A stretch of 64,000 bases of DNA from Nonomuraea guangzhouensis (GTDB lineage: Bacteria; Actinomycetota; Actinomycetes; Streptosporangiales; Streptosporangiaceae): NCBI RefSeq assembly GCF_019396345.1, contig NZ_JAHKRM010000003.1:186001-250000 (forward strand), given 5' to 3'. Made by a program: the position numbers and the translations under genes. The notes below the pieces were generated by a model that did no database searches, was not told where the DNA came from, and saw only the letters and a list, made by a program, of their open reading frames with translations. This document shows, one piece after another, positions 14,466 through 23,689 of this stretch (position 1 is the stretch's first letter; each line of letters opens with the position of its first letter).

Positions 14466-17400
14466 CCTGTCTCGTTCCTTCGCTGACGGTCCGCGGTGAC
14501 GTTCATGCTGATGTCCTGAGGAGAGAGGTGGCGGTACAGGTCCTTCGCATTCTCATATCCCTCGAACGCGCGCGGCGACGCCACCTCCACACCGCGGATG
14601 ACCTCGTATATCGAATGATCCTCCGTCGGCAGCATCCAGCCCAGCAGCGCACGGACGAAATGCTCTTCACTGACGCCGGCCGGCCGTATCCAGAGGAATA
14701 TCGAGTGGAGGCGGGCGGCAGTGCCCGATATTCCGGCGATGACGGGGAAACCCGCCCCGGTGGAGACCTCCTCGAACCACGGGTGATCGGTGTGCATCCC
14801 GAATTGGGCCGTTCCCAGCACCCAGCTCATCGGCTCCAGCGGATCGGGGTCCTCGGCGTCCGGCCTTGCCAGGAGGTCCGACCAGTTCTCCTCGGCGGCC
14901 GGGTCGTCCATCACGTTTCCGGCGTCGGCCGAGGCGGGCGGCTCCTTGATCGAGACCGCGGGCTGTGCGGGCAGGGGTTGCCGCTGGGCCGCCAGTTCGA
15001 GCGCGTGCAGGGGCATCCGGCGATCCTGGAACTCCTTTGGCGTTCGCCGTAAGGCCTGCGTCTCCTCGAGCGTACGCGACCATCTGGCAGCCTGGCTCTC
15101 CTTGTACTCGGCCACGACGACGGCGGCGTCCGGCGAATGCGCGCCCAGGGTGGCGATCTTGAAGATCTCCCTGGAGTTGGCGAGCGGGCGCTCCAGGATG
15201 GGTTCCAGCCGGGGAACGTCCAGACCGGCGCGGGCCGCGATCTGCCGCCAATCCGGCCGGGCGCGCAGCTCGTACAGAGTCTCCTTGAGCGTGAGGTCGT
15301 CCTTGCTGAAGAACGACCCGTTGTACAGCGCCGTCATCAGCATGCGCAGGTTGCCCTCGCGGCGCAGGTCCGCGAGCGGGATCACGTCGCGTCCCACCTG
15401 GCCGGGGCTGCTGGGGTCGTGCTTGAAGAACGCCTGCTCGGTGCGCGGTGCCGGGGTGCCGGGGTAAAGCTCCTGATGGAGGACGGTGAGGACGTCGAAC
15501 AGCCTGGCCACCGTACGCTCGGCGGCCGCCCGGGCGGCGGGGTCGTGGAACAGCGCGTCCCCGAGCCTGCGCTCGAAGTCCGGCCGCCGCTCGGCGGGCG
15601 GGGGATCGGGCGGCTGGGGTTCGTGTGGCTGGGGCTGGTACGCGGCGGGTTCGTCCGGGGCCAGCCACGGCCGTGCCATGGCCTCGACCGCGTCGGCTTC
15701 GTGGCCGAGTTGGTCGTACGTCGCGGCGTTCTCGGGGTGCTCCAGGCGTTGCCGGTCGAGGGTGGCGCGCAGATCGTTGAGGCGGCGGGTGAAATCTCGG
15801 CGCTCGGCCGCCGACCAGGGGCGCTCCCGCTCGGTGAGCAGGGCCTCCCGCGCGCCCGGCCGTCCGACCCAGGCGCCATTGGGGCCACGGCGGTTGGAGA
15901 AGATCGCCTCGCCGTTGCGCAGCCGGATGCGCACCGCGTTGACGATCGCGGGCGGGTCGTCGGACTCCAGGTGGCCGACCGTCTGCGCCGATCCGTGGAA
16001 GCGGCTGTCGTGCGCGCTCGCGGGCACGAAACGGCCGGCGCCCTCGCTGACCTTCTCGCTCAGATAACGGGTCAGGATCGACAATCGACTCTGCGCTCCG
16101 GCCACCGCCACGAACTCGGTCTCGACCCGGTAGCCGTGATCCTTGAACTGCCGGACGAACGCGCCGGCCTCGCGCGGGTCTCCCAGCGTGGCCTCCACGA
16201 CCACGTTGTAGCCCTGCTGGATGACGTGCTCGAACGCCATCGCCTGCCACGCCTTGGCGATCGGCTGGATGATGTTGTTGGTCGCGACCTCGTCCCAGGC
16301 CAGCAACTGGGCGTAGGTGGGATGGAAGACCTTGAAGTCGTCGACGATGACCTGGATGGCCCCGCCCTTGCTCTGGAACTCGTCATGGAGCCGGCGGATC
16401 GTGGTCGACTTGCCCGCGCCCGGCTGGCCGCCGACGACGATCATCGTTGGCTCCTGGGAACGCGTGGCGCCGGAGAGCAGCTCGGGGACGATGCGGCGGT
16501 CGAAGATGTCACGCATCTCCTCATCGGTGAGTGCGTGCCTGACGGGGGCGTCCTGCTGGATCCGTTGCGGCTCGGTCGGCTGTTTGGGGCCGGACGGTGA
16601 ACGGCCTACCGGTTCGCCGGAGACGGGCGACGCGGCGGAGGACGTGGGTGCGAGGGGCGTGCCGTTGAGGGCCTGGACGAGATCGCTGTGAGTGGGCACC
16701 AGCTCACGGCGCGCGGGTCCCGTCGGTGGTGCGCCCTGGTGAGGGGCGGGCGGTGCCGCAGCCCGGGTTCCTTCATCGCTCGGAGCCGCAGTGGGAGCAG
16801 CGGTGGCGAGTGGCGCGGAGGTGGCGAGTGGCGCGGAGGTGGAGGGTGGCGCGGCAGTAGGTGTGGCTGGGGTGGGCGGCGCGGTGTTAGGTGGCGCGGC
16901 CGTGGGTGTGGTGGGGGTGTGGGCGGGACCGGTCGGCGTCGAGGAGACGGGCGGTTGAGGAGTCCCACCCGCGACGGGCGGCTGAGAGGTTCCGCTGGGA
17001 AAGGGAGCGCTGGGCGCTCCGGCGGTGACGGGCAGCTGAAGGGGTCCGGTGGCGACGGCTGTACGCGGTGCTCCGCCGATAGCGGGGGAGGGCGCGCCGC
17101 TGGCTGCGGGGGCCACCGGGCTGGGGGCCGTGACGGATGCGACGCCGTTCGTGGTGGTGGCGGCGGCGGTCGCGCCCGTGCTCGCCTGTGAGCTCGCCGT
17201 CACACTCGCCGTACTGCTGACCGTGCTCGACGTGCCCGAGGTGCCCGGCGTCGCGGGCGGGGCAGTACCCGAACGCGAGGCGTCAGCGGCGGCGGCCGTC
17301 GTGTGGGCGGCGTCCAGGGCGGCGCGGGGATTGGCGATCGCGCCGGCGACGTCGACGCTGAACGGGCTGATCGTGTTCGTACGCCCGGCACCGGCCGCCA

Positions 17401-18502
17401 TGCTTCCCAGCACCCCTTCTGCCGAGGGCAGCTGCCATTTGCCGTACACGACACCATTGGCCACGAACCCGGCGGGCACCGACACGGCCCCGTTGGTGAG
17501 CGCGGTCTGGAGCGCGCGGCCGGGGTAGCGGCGGAATGCGTTGAGGATGCCCGCGGTGTCCCCGGCGACGCTGTTCAGGGCCCTGACCCCCGGAAGTCCG
17601 TTCACGAACCTGGAGATCGGCCGGGCGAGCCGGGAGGCGAGCACGGCGCCGCCGGCGTCGCCGAGCATGGTGGCCATGGTCCGCTGACCATCCCACCGCG
17701 TACGTGTGCCCAGGTCGCGCTGTCGTTGCTGGGCGTAGCCGTCGATCACCAAGCCTTCGGCGAGCTCCTCCGGCACCTCCCGCACCGCGTGGCTGGCGAT
17801 CGCCCTGGCCAGCAGGGCCTTTCCGCGTCCAAGCGCGCTCAGGCGGGTGTTGTTCACCACTGCGGCCTTGGGGGCGGCTCTCCCGGCGAAGCGGGCGCCC
17901 GCGGCCTCGTCCAGCCGTTTGAACACCTGGTCAAGGAACCTGCGCAGCTCCCTGGCATATGGACCGAGCAGGGGAGTGGTGGCGCCGGCGCTGAAGAACG
18001 TGGCAAGCGCGGCCACTGAGGCGGCCGACAAGGTCACCCAGAACCCGGCGTTGATCGACAACTTGGCGTACTGCGTCTCGCGCGCGAAGCCGTCGTGCTG
18101 CACCGCGTATGCGTACGCCACCTGCGCGTGCGCGCTCAGCCCCGACTCCTCGGAGCCGAGGCGTTCGACCTGACCACGGAAGGCGTCGGCGGCAGGGCCT
18201 CGCCAGCCTTCGAGGATCTTGCCGCCCGCGATGCCGCAAGCTTCGGCGGCGGTCGCCGAGCATTTCGCCAGGTCCGCCCACGCCACCGCCAGAGCCGCCT
18301 GCTCGCTCTCACTGCCCTCCGGCCACAGCTGCCCGGAAGAGATCAACGCGAGCAGGATGTCGGCCAGCGGCGGCAGGCTCTCGCCCCACGCCTTCTCCAC
18401 ATCGGTGGCGAACCCGCTGCTGCCGATCGTGTCGTCCCGGCTCCCGGGGGTGCCGGTGACCGGGGAGCTGATGTTGCGCCCTGGACCGGTGTCTATGGCC
18501 AT
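14462..18502 (-). CDS. WXG100-zeta polymorphic toxin
   Basis: 1346 residues. An N-terminal WXG100-like helical region has GWRGPAADAF near residue 100. Hydrophobic helices follow at about 150-180, where a segment reads WVTLSAASVAALATFFSAG. A long Pro/Thr/Ala linker (about 400-630) leads to a zeta-toxin kinase domain (660-905) with RIVPELLSGA, Walker A GGQPGAGKSTTIRR and VIVDDFKVFHP. After it comes a charged helical region and a compact C-terminal domain (about 1215-1346) with WVLGTAQFGMHTDHPWFEEV and ALLGWMLPTEDHSIYEV, conserved-looking but unnamed. This is a polymorphic toxin built for type VII export, with UDP-sugar kinase activity predicted. It is preceded by YbaB-like and WXG100 genes and overlaps a candidate immunity gene. 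Confidence 0.88.
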   Translation of the reverse strand: MAIDTGPGRNISSPVTGTPGSRDDTIGSSGFATDVEKAWGESLPPLADILLALISSGQLWPEGSESEQAALAVAWADLAKCSATAAEACGIAGGKILEGWRGPAADAFRGQVERLGSEESGLSAHAQVAYAYAVQHDGFARETQYAKLSINAGFWVTLSAASVAALATFFSAGATTPLLGPYARELRRFLDQVFKRLDEAAGARFAGRAAPKAAVVNNTRLSALGRGKALLARAIASHAVREVPEELAEGLVIDGYAQQRQRDLGTRTRWDGQRTMATMLGDAGGAVLASRLARPISRFVNGLPGVRALNSVAGDTAGILNAFRRYPGRALQTALTNGAVSVPAGFVANGVVYGKWQLPSAEGVLGSMAAGAGRTNTISPFSVDVAGAIANPRAALDAAHTTAAAADASRSGTAPPATPGTSGTSSTVSSTASVTASSQASTGATAAATTTNGVASVTAPSPVAPAASGAPSPAIGGAPRTAVATGPLQLPVTAGAPSAPFPSGTSQPPVAGGTPQPPVSSTPTGPAHTPTTPTAAPPNTAPPTPATPTAAPPSTSAPLATSAPLATAAPTAAPSDEGTRAAAPPAPHQGAPPTGPARRELVPTHSDLVQALNGTPLAPTSSAASPVSGEPVGRSPSGPKQPTEPQRIQQDAPVRHALTDEEMRDIFDRRIVPELLSGATRSQEPTMIVVGGQPGAGKSTTIRRLHDEFQSKGGAIQVIVDDFKVFHPTYAQLLAWDEVATNNIIQPIAKAWQAMAFEHVIQQGYNVVVEATLGDPREAGAFVRQFKDHGYRVETEFVAVAGAQSRLSILTRYLSEKVSEGAGRFVPASAHDSRFHGSAQTVGHLESDDPPAIVNAVRIRLRNGEAIFSNRRGPNGAWVGRPGAREALLTERERPWSAAERRDFTRRLNDLRATLDRQRLEHPENAATYDQLGHEADAVEAMARPWLAPDEPAAYQPQPHEPQPPDPPPAERRPDFERRLGDALFHDPAARAAAERTVARLFDVLTVLHQELYPGTPAPRTEQAFFKHDPSSPGQVGRDVIPLADLRREGNLRMLMTALYNGSFFSKDDLTLKETLYELRARPDWRQIAARAGLDVPRLEPILERPLANSREIFKIATLGAHSPDAAVVVAEYKESQAARWSRTLEETQALRRTPKEFQDRRMPLHALELAAQRQPLPAQPAVSIKEPPASADAGNVMDDPAAEENWSDLLARPDAEDPDPLEPMSWVLGTAQFGMHTDHPWFEEVSTGAGFPVIAGISGTAARLHSIFLWIRPAGVSEEHFVRALLGWMLPTEDHSIYEVIRGVEVASPRAFEGYENAKDLYRHLSPQDISMNVTADRQRRNETG

Positions 18503-18547
18503 GTCCGCCCCGGCCCGCCCTCGCGCCGATGGGCTGTGGTCAAGCTG

Positions 18548-18868
18548 CTAGGCCCTCCTCCTGGAGAACGACGCGGCCTCCGCCTCCACCGAGCCGTCGA
18601 CGCTCTGCCGTACTGCCGTACCCGTGTCGACGATCTCGCCGACCATACTCCTCGCCCAGGAGAGCACCAGGTCGGGGCCGTCGTCCTCCATGTACGCCCG
18701 CTGGAACTCCCTGCCCGCCGAGTCGCCGCCCCATGGGGCGGCGACGTGCAGCCGTTCGATGCGGGCCACGGCGTCCCGGACCGCGCCGTCCAGGTCGGCG
18801 GCCATGGCGTCCCAGCGCGCCAGGCCCGCCTCGACCGGCCCGCGCTCTATCCGCAGCCCCTCCCTCAC
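18548..18868 (-). CDS. WXG100 family protein
   Basis: 106 residues from a GTG at 18868 that overlaps the stop of the YbaB-like gene (GTGA). The helical hairpin carries PWGGDSAGREFQRAY at about residues 47-61, the WxG turn and following helix of WXG100 proteins. No signal peptide is present, as expected for a type VII substrate. The toxin gene starts 45 bp downstream. It is likely the small secretion partner or chaperone of the WXG-zeta toxin. Confidence 0.8.
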   Translation of the reverse strand: MREGLRIERGPVEAGLARWDAMAADLDGAVRDAVARIERLHVAAPWGGDSAGREFQRAYMEDDGPDLVLSWARSMVGEIVDTGTAVRQSVDGSVEAEAASFSRRRA

Positions 18869-19266
18869 GGGCTGTCCCGGCCCTCGCTCAGCGGCCAGAG
18901 CCCGGCGTCGAGGTCGCCCTGGAGCTGCGCCCGCATCTGAGCCGGCGGGATGAGCGGCTCGAAGATCGCGATGACCTCCTCCTGAGCCTGGGCCGCCGCC
19001 CGGTGCAGGGTCTCCGTGATAACCGCGGCCAGCGCCCCCGAGTCCGGCCGCCGGAACACCCGCGGATCGAGATCGAGGCGTACGAGGTCGCCGCGCGCGC
19101 CCACCGTCACCGTGACCAGCCCGTCGGGGGAACGCCCGGTTACCCGCACTGCCCGGGCCCTGTCGTGCAATGCCCGCGACTCGTTCTGCAGGCGTACGAA
19201 GTTGTCGCGCAGCTCTTGGGCGTATGCGCGCAGCCCGTCGGCGTCCACCGGCAGCGAAGACACCAT
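18865..19266 (-). CDS. YbaB/EbfC-like protein of ESX cluster
   Basis: 133 residues. The beta-strand pattern VTVTVGARGDLVRLDLDPRV, followed by a C-terminal helix (LAAVITETLHRAAAQAQEEV), is that of YbaB/EbfC proteins, in the variant commonly found at the head of actinomycete WXG100 gene clusters. The N-terminus is a long helix (LRAYAQELRDNFVRLQNES). Nucleoid binding is known for the family, but the ESX-linked versions have no proven role. It is the first gene of a four-gene operon running to 13392, each pair overlapping or closely spaced. Confidence 0.85.
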   Translation of the reverse strand: MVSSLPVDADGLRAYAQELRDNFVRLQNESRALHDRARAVRVTGRSPDGLVTVTVGARGDLVRLDLDPRVFRRPDSGALAAVITETLHRAAAQAQEEVIAIFEPLIPPAQMRAQLQGDLDAGLWPLSEGRDSP

Positions 19267-19499
19267 TTATCACCACCACGTTCACGGATAGAGATTTCCC
19301 GCCACCCTAGCCCGCGATTGATGCGTTTTTGAATACTTGAAAGTTTTTAGAAGTATGCGGAGTAAGAGAACAGACGAGGAATTCCTGTTTCAGGAATGCG
19401 TTGTGACGTCGTTAGGCCAGCGGAAATCTGTCGGTGGTATGCGGCAGACTGATGAGTCGTGGACGTGACCCGCGACCTGTCCCTGTAGGCCCGCCACCT

Positions 19500-19745
19500 G
19501 ACCAACCCCGGAGCCGGCTATCCCGCGCCCCGGGTGACCGCGACCGACACTGCCTCGGCGGTGATTTCCCGCCCCTCCACGGTCGTGAAGGTCAGAACCG
19601 GCCGCTGCATCGCCCGCCTGACGAACGTGGTCCGGACGTCGCTGGCAAAGCCTGGCACCCGCTGCGCCGAAGTCGCGGTCTCCGATGATCAGCGATATGC
19701 CCGCGTTGAAGAGCGGCCAGCGGTCGATGCAGGTGCTGCAGGTTG
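19500..19745 (-). pseudogene. broken DUF3592 gene copy
   Basis: On the minus strand one frame reads RWPLFNAGISLIIGD, like the N-terminal helix of DUF3592 proteins; another frame continues VPGFASDVRTTFVRR and RPVLTFTTVEGREIT, almost identical to the intact gene at 28245-28676. Nucleotides 19551-19668 align with 28437-28569 with an 18-base deletion and scattered changes. The frame is shifted and the C-terminus is lost. It is one of three broken gene copies in this region whose intact versions lie 7-9 kb to the right. Confidence 0.7.
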
Positions 19746-19753
19746 GTATGTTA

Positions 19754-19772
19754 TAGGTCAATCACTAACCTA
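19754..19772. promoter_or_regulatory. candidate TetR operator
   Basis: TAGGT and ACCTA form an inverted repeat with a 9-base spacer, just before the ribosome site of the SnoaL-like gene. The TetR gene is the second gene of the same unit, so autoregulation through this site is plausible. Symmetry is short, so the call is tentative. Confidence 0.3.
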
Positions 19773-19781
19773 GGAGCTGAT

Positions 19782-20255
19782 ATGCCAGCCAAAGAAGACG
19801 ACGCCAACCGCCGCGCCGCTGCCCAGCACACCGTGTCTGAGCACCTGCGCCTTACCGCCGCAGGACGCACGGACGAATGGGTGAAGCTGTTCGCCCCGGA
19901 CGCGGTGCTCGAGTTCCCGTTCGCGCCGGTCGGCGTCCCCCGGCAGGTAACGGGACGGGACGCACTGCTCGCGCACATGAGCAACTTCCCCGAGACCTTC
20001 GACGTCGAGTTCGTCGACCTGGTGTTCCACGAGACGGTCGATCCCAGTCTCGTGATCGCCGAGTTCCGCTCGACGGGCACCGCACGGACGACCGGCAAGC
20101 CGTACGAGCAGACGTGCATCTCCGTCGTCCGGACCGATGACGACGCGCTCATCACCCACTACCTGGACTACTGGAACCCGCTGGTGGCGATCGAGGCACT
20201 CACACCCGCCGACGTGCCGTCCGAGCCTGACCTCAGCGTGACTTTTGGAGGCTGA
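19782..20255 (+). CDS. SnoaL-like/NTF2-fold protein
   Basis: 157 residues, with GGAG before the ATG at 19782. The sequence follows the SnoaL/NTF2 fold: an N-terminal helix, GRTDEWVKLFAPDAVLEFPFAP, a GRDALLAHM helix and the final strand pair TCISVVRTDDDALITHYLDYWNP. Members are small cyclases, hydrolases or ligand-binding proteins; the substrate here cannot be read from sequence. A TetR regulator follows after 19 bp, so the pair is probably one transcription unit in which TetR senses the substrate or a related compound. Confidence 0.85.
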   Translation: MPAKEDDANRRAAAQHTVSEHLRLTAAGRTDEWVKLFAPDAVLEFPFAPVGVPRQVTGRDALLAHMSNFPETFDVEFVDLVFHETVDPSLVIAEFRSTGTARTTGKPYEQTCISVVRTDDDALITHYLDYWNPLVAIEALTPADVPSEPDLSVTFGG

Positions 20256-20274
20256 GAAGAGCCGTGTTTAACTG

Positions 20275-20829
20275 ATGCCCATGCCTGCCGCCGGCACTAC
20301 CACGAAGAGCGACGAACGACGTCAAGCCATCATGGCCGCCGCGATCGATTGCTTCGCGCAGAAGGGTTTCTACGGTACGACGACACACGAGATAGCCGAG
20401 CGGGTCGGCATTTCTCAGCCGTATATCTACCGCCTGTACTCCAACAAGCAAGCGCTGTTCGCGGCGGCGGTCGACCACGTGTCCGTCGTGATGACCGAGA
20501 CCTTGGTCGCGCACTCGTCGGCGTCGGGTGGGGCCGGGCTGGCGCCCGAGGCGGCGTTGGATGCGGCGCGCGGCGCCTACGCCGCGCTCATCGCGGACCG
20601 GACCATCATGCGGTTCCTCATGCAGGCGAACTGTGCCGCCGGTGAGCCGCTAGTAGGGCAGGCCGTGCGTCGGTGCTACGCCAAGCAGGTTGACACCGTT
20701 CGGCAGCTGCTGGGCGACGACGACGCCGTGCGGCACTGGTTCGGCGCCGGAATGCTCGACAACGTGGTGGCCGTGCTGGGTCTGGCCGACATCGATGAGC
20801 CCTGGGCGCGTGTCCTCACCTATCGATGA
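20275..20829 (+). CDS. TetR family regulator
   Basis: 184 residues. The N-terminal DNA-binding domain is clear: RRQAIMAAAIDCFAQKGF, then TTTHEIAERVGISQPYIYRL and YSNKQALFAAAV. The C-terminal ligand domain is shorter than usual and ends at DEPWARVLTYR. ATGs at 20275 and 20281 are both possible starts. It probably controls the SnoaL-like gene just upstream. Confidence 0.9.
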   Translation: MPMPAAGTTTKSDERRQAIMAAAIDCFAQKGFYGTTTHEIAERVGISQPYIYRLYSNKQALFAAAVDHVSVVMTETLVAHSSASGGAGLAPEAALDAARGAYAALIADRTIMRFLMQANCAAGEPLVGQAVRRCYAKQVDTVRQLLGDDDAVRHWFGAGMLDNVVAVLGLADIDEPWARVLTYR

Positions 20830-20879
20830 CCGGTTGATGAATCCGATCCCTCGGAAGGAATCACCCCCGCGAAACCACC

Positions 20880-21175
20880 CGAGATCACGGTTCTACCAGT
20901 CGTCGGGGTTGGCTCGTACCTGGCTCATGTCGCCTGCCCGGAGTGCCTTGGCCGGGGCGACAAACCGCAGAATGCCCCCGTCGTCCCACTCCCACATGTC
21001 GGTGCCGGCGAGAGTGAGCAGGTGAGCGTAAGGTTCCTCCTGCGATAGCTCCTGTAACAGGTCGACGCCGTAGCTTCGGATCGGTGGCCAGCCGAACGCC
21101 TGATTGCTTATGCCACCCCACTCGATGCCTTGCTCGTTCACGCAGTACCGCGGCCAGGCATCCTCGCCGAACTTG
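20880..21175 (-). pseudogene. truncated copy of DUF1963 gene (C-terminal 94 codons)
   Basis: This stretch aligns without gaps to 27292-27587, the 3' third of the intact DUF1963 gene, with about 95% identity by eye; the encoded 94 residues (from KFGEDAWPRYCVNEQ to the stop at 20893) differ at only four positions (GGI/GGM, WDD/WGD, GDM/GDL, DDW/DGW). Homology stops abruptly at 21175, where an unrelated 5' extension takes over. An ATG at 21204 could express a 103-residue chimera, but the folded domain would be incomplete. Confidence 0.8.
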
Positions 21176-21266
21176 GCGCTCAACGGCACGTTCCGCCTGG
21201 ACATGGCGGCGCGGCGGCCCCCTACCCGTGGCCGCCGCCCTGGGCCTGGCCGACGCCCGCCGCGGA

Positions 21267-22430
21267 TCACGGTTCGGTGGTGAGTACGGGCATCCAGTTC
21301 GGACGGCTGAGGGTGCCGGTCCAGCCGGTGAGCGGGGTGACCTTCTGCTTGCCCGTCACGTCGACCAGCACCAGGCGGTAGCGGGACTTGCTGCTGTCCA
21401 CGGTCGCGCGGTCCTGGGCCCAGGCGATCACGTGCGTGTCGTCGGCCCAGGCCAGCGACTGCAAGATGACGTGATCACCCGATGGCTCCAGGAGAGTCGT
21501 GTCGCCGGAAGCGACGTCCACGACGAAGGGGGCCGAGCCGCTCCTGCCGCCCATGGCCAGGCGGCGGCCGTCGGGGGAAAGCCCGGCGGGCTGGTCGCTC
21601 GCGGACTCGTGGGCGGGGCCGGGGCGAGGGCGCCCGGTGAGATCGTAATACTTGCGGGGTTCCTGCCGGGCGCCGGTTTCCTCCCAGATCAGCGAGCCGT
21701 CGCGACTCCACAAGAGATCATTGCGCAGGCCGACGGAGTCCGGGTCGCCGGGCAGGTCGTGGAAGGTGGCCTTGCCGCTCTCCACGTCCACGATGGCGAA
21801 GCCGGTCCTGACCTGTCGTGCGTCCGGTTTTCCGGCGGGATCGGCGAGAAGGTCGGGGATGTGGTCGTACGTGGTCACCAGGAGCCGCTTTCCGTCCGGC
21901 GACCAGGCGACGCTTCCCGCCCCCGCACGGCCCAAGTCGATCCAGCGTCGCAGGCTGCCGGTGGTGGTGTCCACCAGGCCGATCCGGCGGGCGGGCAGCG
22001 TCTCTTCCAGCACTGCGGCCGTCCGGCCCGAGGGCGCCACGTCGACCCATCCCCATCGCGCCCCCGTGTAGCCGCCCGTGCCCGCGTGCGTGAAGAGGTA
22101 CCAGGAGCAACTCGGCTCGCAGACGGCGTACGCGGTGAGCGTGACGCGGCCGGCCGCGACGCGTTTCTGTGGTGTGGGGCCGCCGAGATCGGCTGCGATG
22201 CGGCCCTCGATCCGGCTCGTGGCGACCTGGGGGTCGTCGCGAGGGACGAGGGAGGGCACTGTGATCACGCCAACGGTGACGGCGGCGGCCAGCGCGGCCG
22301 CTGTGGCGGTCGCCCGCCTGATCCGCATGCGCGTGCGCTGCCGCCACGCGGCCTGCGCCATGCCGGCCGGCAGCCTGGCATCGTCGGCCACCGCGGCGAG
22401 GACATCCTTCACCAGCTCGTCAGCGCTCAT
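21267..22430 (-). CDS. membrane-anchored beta-propeller protein, candidate anti-sigma factor
   Basis: 387 residues. A short cytoplasmic part (residues 1-35, MSADELVKDVLAAVADDARL) is followed by a basic RMRIRRATATAA and one transmembrane helix (about 38-60), then a large exported domain with TolB/WD40-like repeats (SVAWSPDGKRLLV, LLWSRDGSLIWEE, AGLSPDGRRLAMG, SLAWADDTHVIAW). The ATG lies one base after the stop of the SigE-family sigma gene, so the two are coupled. This sigma-plus-membrane-propeller pairing suggests an anti-sigma or sensor role, although no zinc-binding ZAS motif is visible. Confidence 0.75.
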   Translation of the reverse strand: MSADELVKDVLAAVADDARLPAGMAQAAWRQRTRMRIRRATATAAALAAAVTVGVITVPSLVPRDDPQVATSRIEGRIAADLGGPTPQKRVAAGRVTLTAYAVCEPSCSWYLFTHAGTGGYTGARWGWVDVAPSGRTAAVLEETLPARRIGLVDTTTGSLRRWIDLGRAGAGSVAWSPDGKRLLVTTYDHIPDLLADPAGKPDARQVRTGFAIVDVESGKATFHDLPGDPDSVGLRNDLLWSRDGSLIWEETGARQEPRKYYDLTGRPRPGPAHESASDQPAGLSPDGRRLAMGGRSGSAPFVVDVASGDTTLLEPSGDHVILQSLAWADDTHVIAWAQDRATVDSSKSRYRLVLVDVTGKQKVTPLTGWTGTLSRPNWMPVLTTEP

Positions 22431-22431
22431 A

Positions 22432-22959
22432 TCAAGGTTCCTTCCGGGCGGTGAACGTGGAATGGAGGTACAGGTCGTGGAGCTCGGGGCACAGCTGCAG
22501 GAGCCGGGCCAGGGCCCGGTGAGCGGTACTGCGTACCGTGCCGATGCTGCAGCCGAGTGTGGCGGCCACGGTCGACTCCGACAGGTCTTCGAAGTAGCGG
22601 AGCACGAGCACGGCCCGCTGCTTGGAGGTCAACTTTCCGAGCGCGTCCTGAATCATGATCTTGAGCTCGACGTCGTGCGTCGTGTCCGCGCCCGGCCGCT
22701 CGGGGAGATCCGCGACGACGTACTCCCTCCTGCGCCGCCACCACGAGATCTGCTGGCGATACATCATTTGCCGGAGGTATGCCGCCGGATCGTCGATCTT
22801 GTGCCACTTGAGCGCCATCTTGGCCAGGCTGGTCTGCAGCAGGTCCTCGGCCGCATGCTGATCTCCGGCCGTCAGCAGATAAGCCAGGCGGATGAACGCG
22901 GGCGAGCGCGCCGCCACGAACTCGTCGAACGCGCGCCGGCCCGCGGGATCCCCGATCAC
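22432..22959 (-). CDS. SigE-family ECF sigma factor
   Basis: 175 residues from a GTG at 22959. Region 2 reads FDEFVAARSPAFIRLAYLLT with DQHAAEDLLQTSLAKM, and region 4 reads LTSKQRAVLVLRYFEDLSES with GCSIGTVRSTAHRAL, the pattern of the actinobacterial SigE-family (TIGR02983-like) factors. The frame is open upstream but without a better ribosome site. The partner membrane propeller protein is coupled downstream. The intergenic region up to 23336 holds its promoter and no other recognised gene. Confidence 0.88.
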   Translation of the reverse strand: MIGDPAGRRAFDEFVAARSPAFIRLAYLLTAGDQHAAEDLLQTSLAKMALKWHKIDDPAAYLRQMMYRQQISWWRRRREYVVADLPERPGADTTHDVELKIMIQDALGKLTSKQRAVLVLRYFEDLSESTVAATLGCSIGTVRSTAHRALARLLQLCPELHDLYLHSTFTARKEP

Positions 22960-23335
22960 CGGGAGATCTCGCCGCGCAACTGGGTGACCGCCGTCAACAG
23001 CCCGGTGACGACGAGCAGCTTGGTGATCATGTTTGGTGGTTTCACTGCCGCCAGAACTCCGCTCTTCTTGACAAACAATGACGAAGCACGCACTAGTCCA
23101 GTAATCAGCTAGATGCACGTTCCTCGCGTTTTGTTGGCATAAGGACGCGCTGGGGTGGGGCAATCTTTGCGACCTGGCGCAGAAGTTTTCGCGCGATCAC
23201 CGCGATCGGCCCGCAACTAGGTGGGCCAGCCGGACAAGGCGGCAGGCCCTCGGTCACCCACAGCGCGCGGGCGCCTGCCTGCTCGGCGAACGTCGTGAGC
23301 GTCTGCTGGCACTCGGGTTCGCCGTGGAACTGGTC

Positions 23336-23623
23336 CACGATCAGCGCGAACCGGCGTTCGAAGATCGACTTCGGGACCGGCTAGAGCTCGGCGGAACCGT
23401 CGTGGCATACGTAGTCGCCGAGGGCCGCGCGACGCATACCCACCGGAGTCTGGATGTCCACGTACTCCCCGGCGCGGCCACGGATTGCTGTCTGCCCGAC
23501 GGTCCCGCGCAGGTTGGAGTACTTGTTGATCCAGGACACGATGTCCTCGACCTGACCGCCGACAACCTCCTCCGCCTCGACGAGCTCCGGCGCGTGCTGG
23601 TACTCCTTGATGTCCGTGATCAA
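23336..23623 (-). pseudogene. phage-derived small protein broken by nonsense codon
   Basis: A TTG at 23623 with a GAAAGAGAAG site starts MITDIKEYQHAPELVEAEEV; the frame runs to VDIQTPVGMRRAALGDYVCHD and GSAEL, then TAG at 23381-23383, then continues PVPKSIFERRFALI in the same frame. Phage and actinomycete proteins of this type carry a GDxIxxG-GExYPxKPDIF motif, so the stop sits where the conserved Tyr codon would be. The gene is best read as inactivated by one nonsense change. Whether the coding-like frame further downstream (to 23105) belongs to it is unclear. Confidence 0.5.
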
Positions 23624-23689
23624 TTTCTTCTCTTTCCGCGCACAGCAGGCTTCCTGGCCCAGGAGCGCGATGCAAGCGACAATGCAGTA

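Noticed and set aside
23105..23338. Minus-strand frame continuing after the phage-type pseudogene
   Set aside because: Codon use is coding-like, but the translation matches nothing recognised and it lacks its own start signal.
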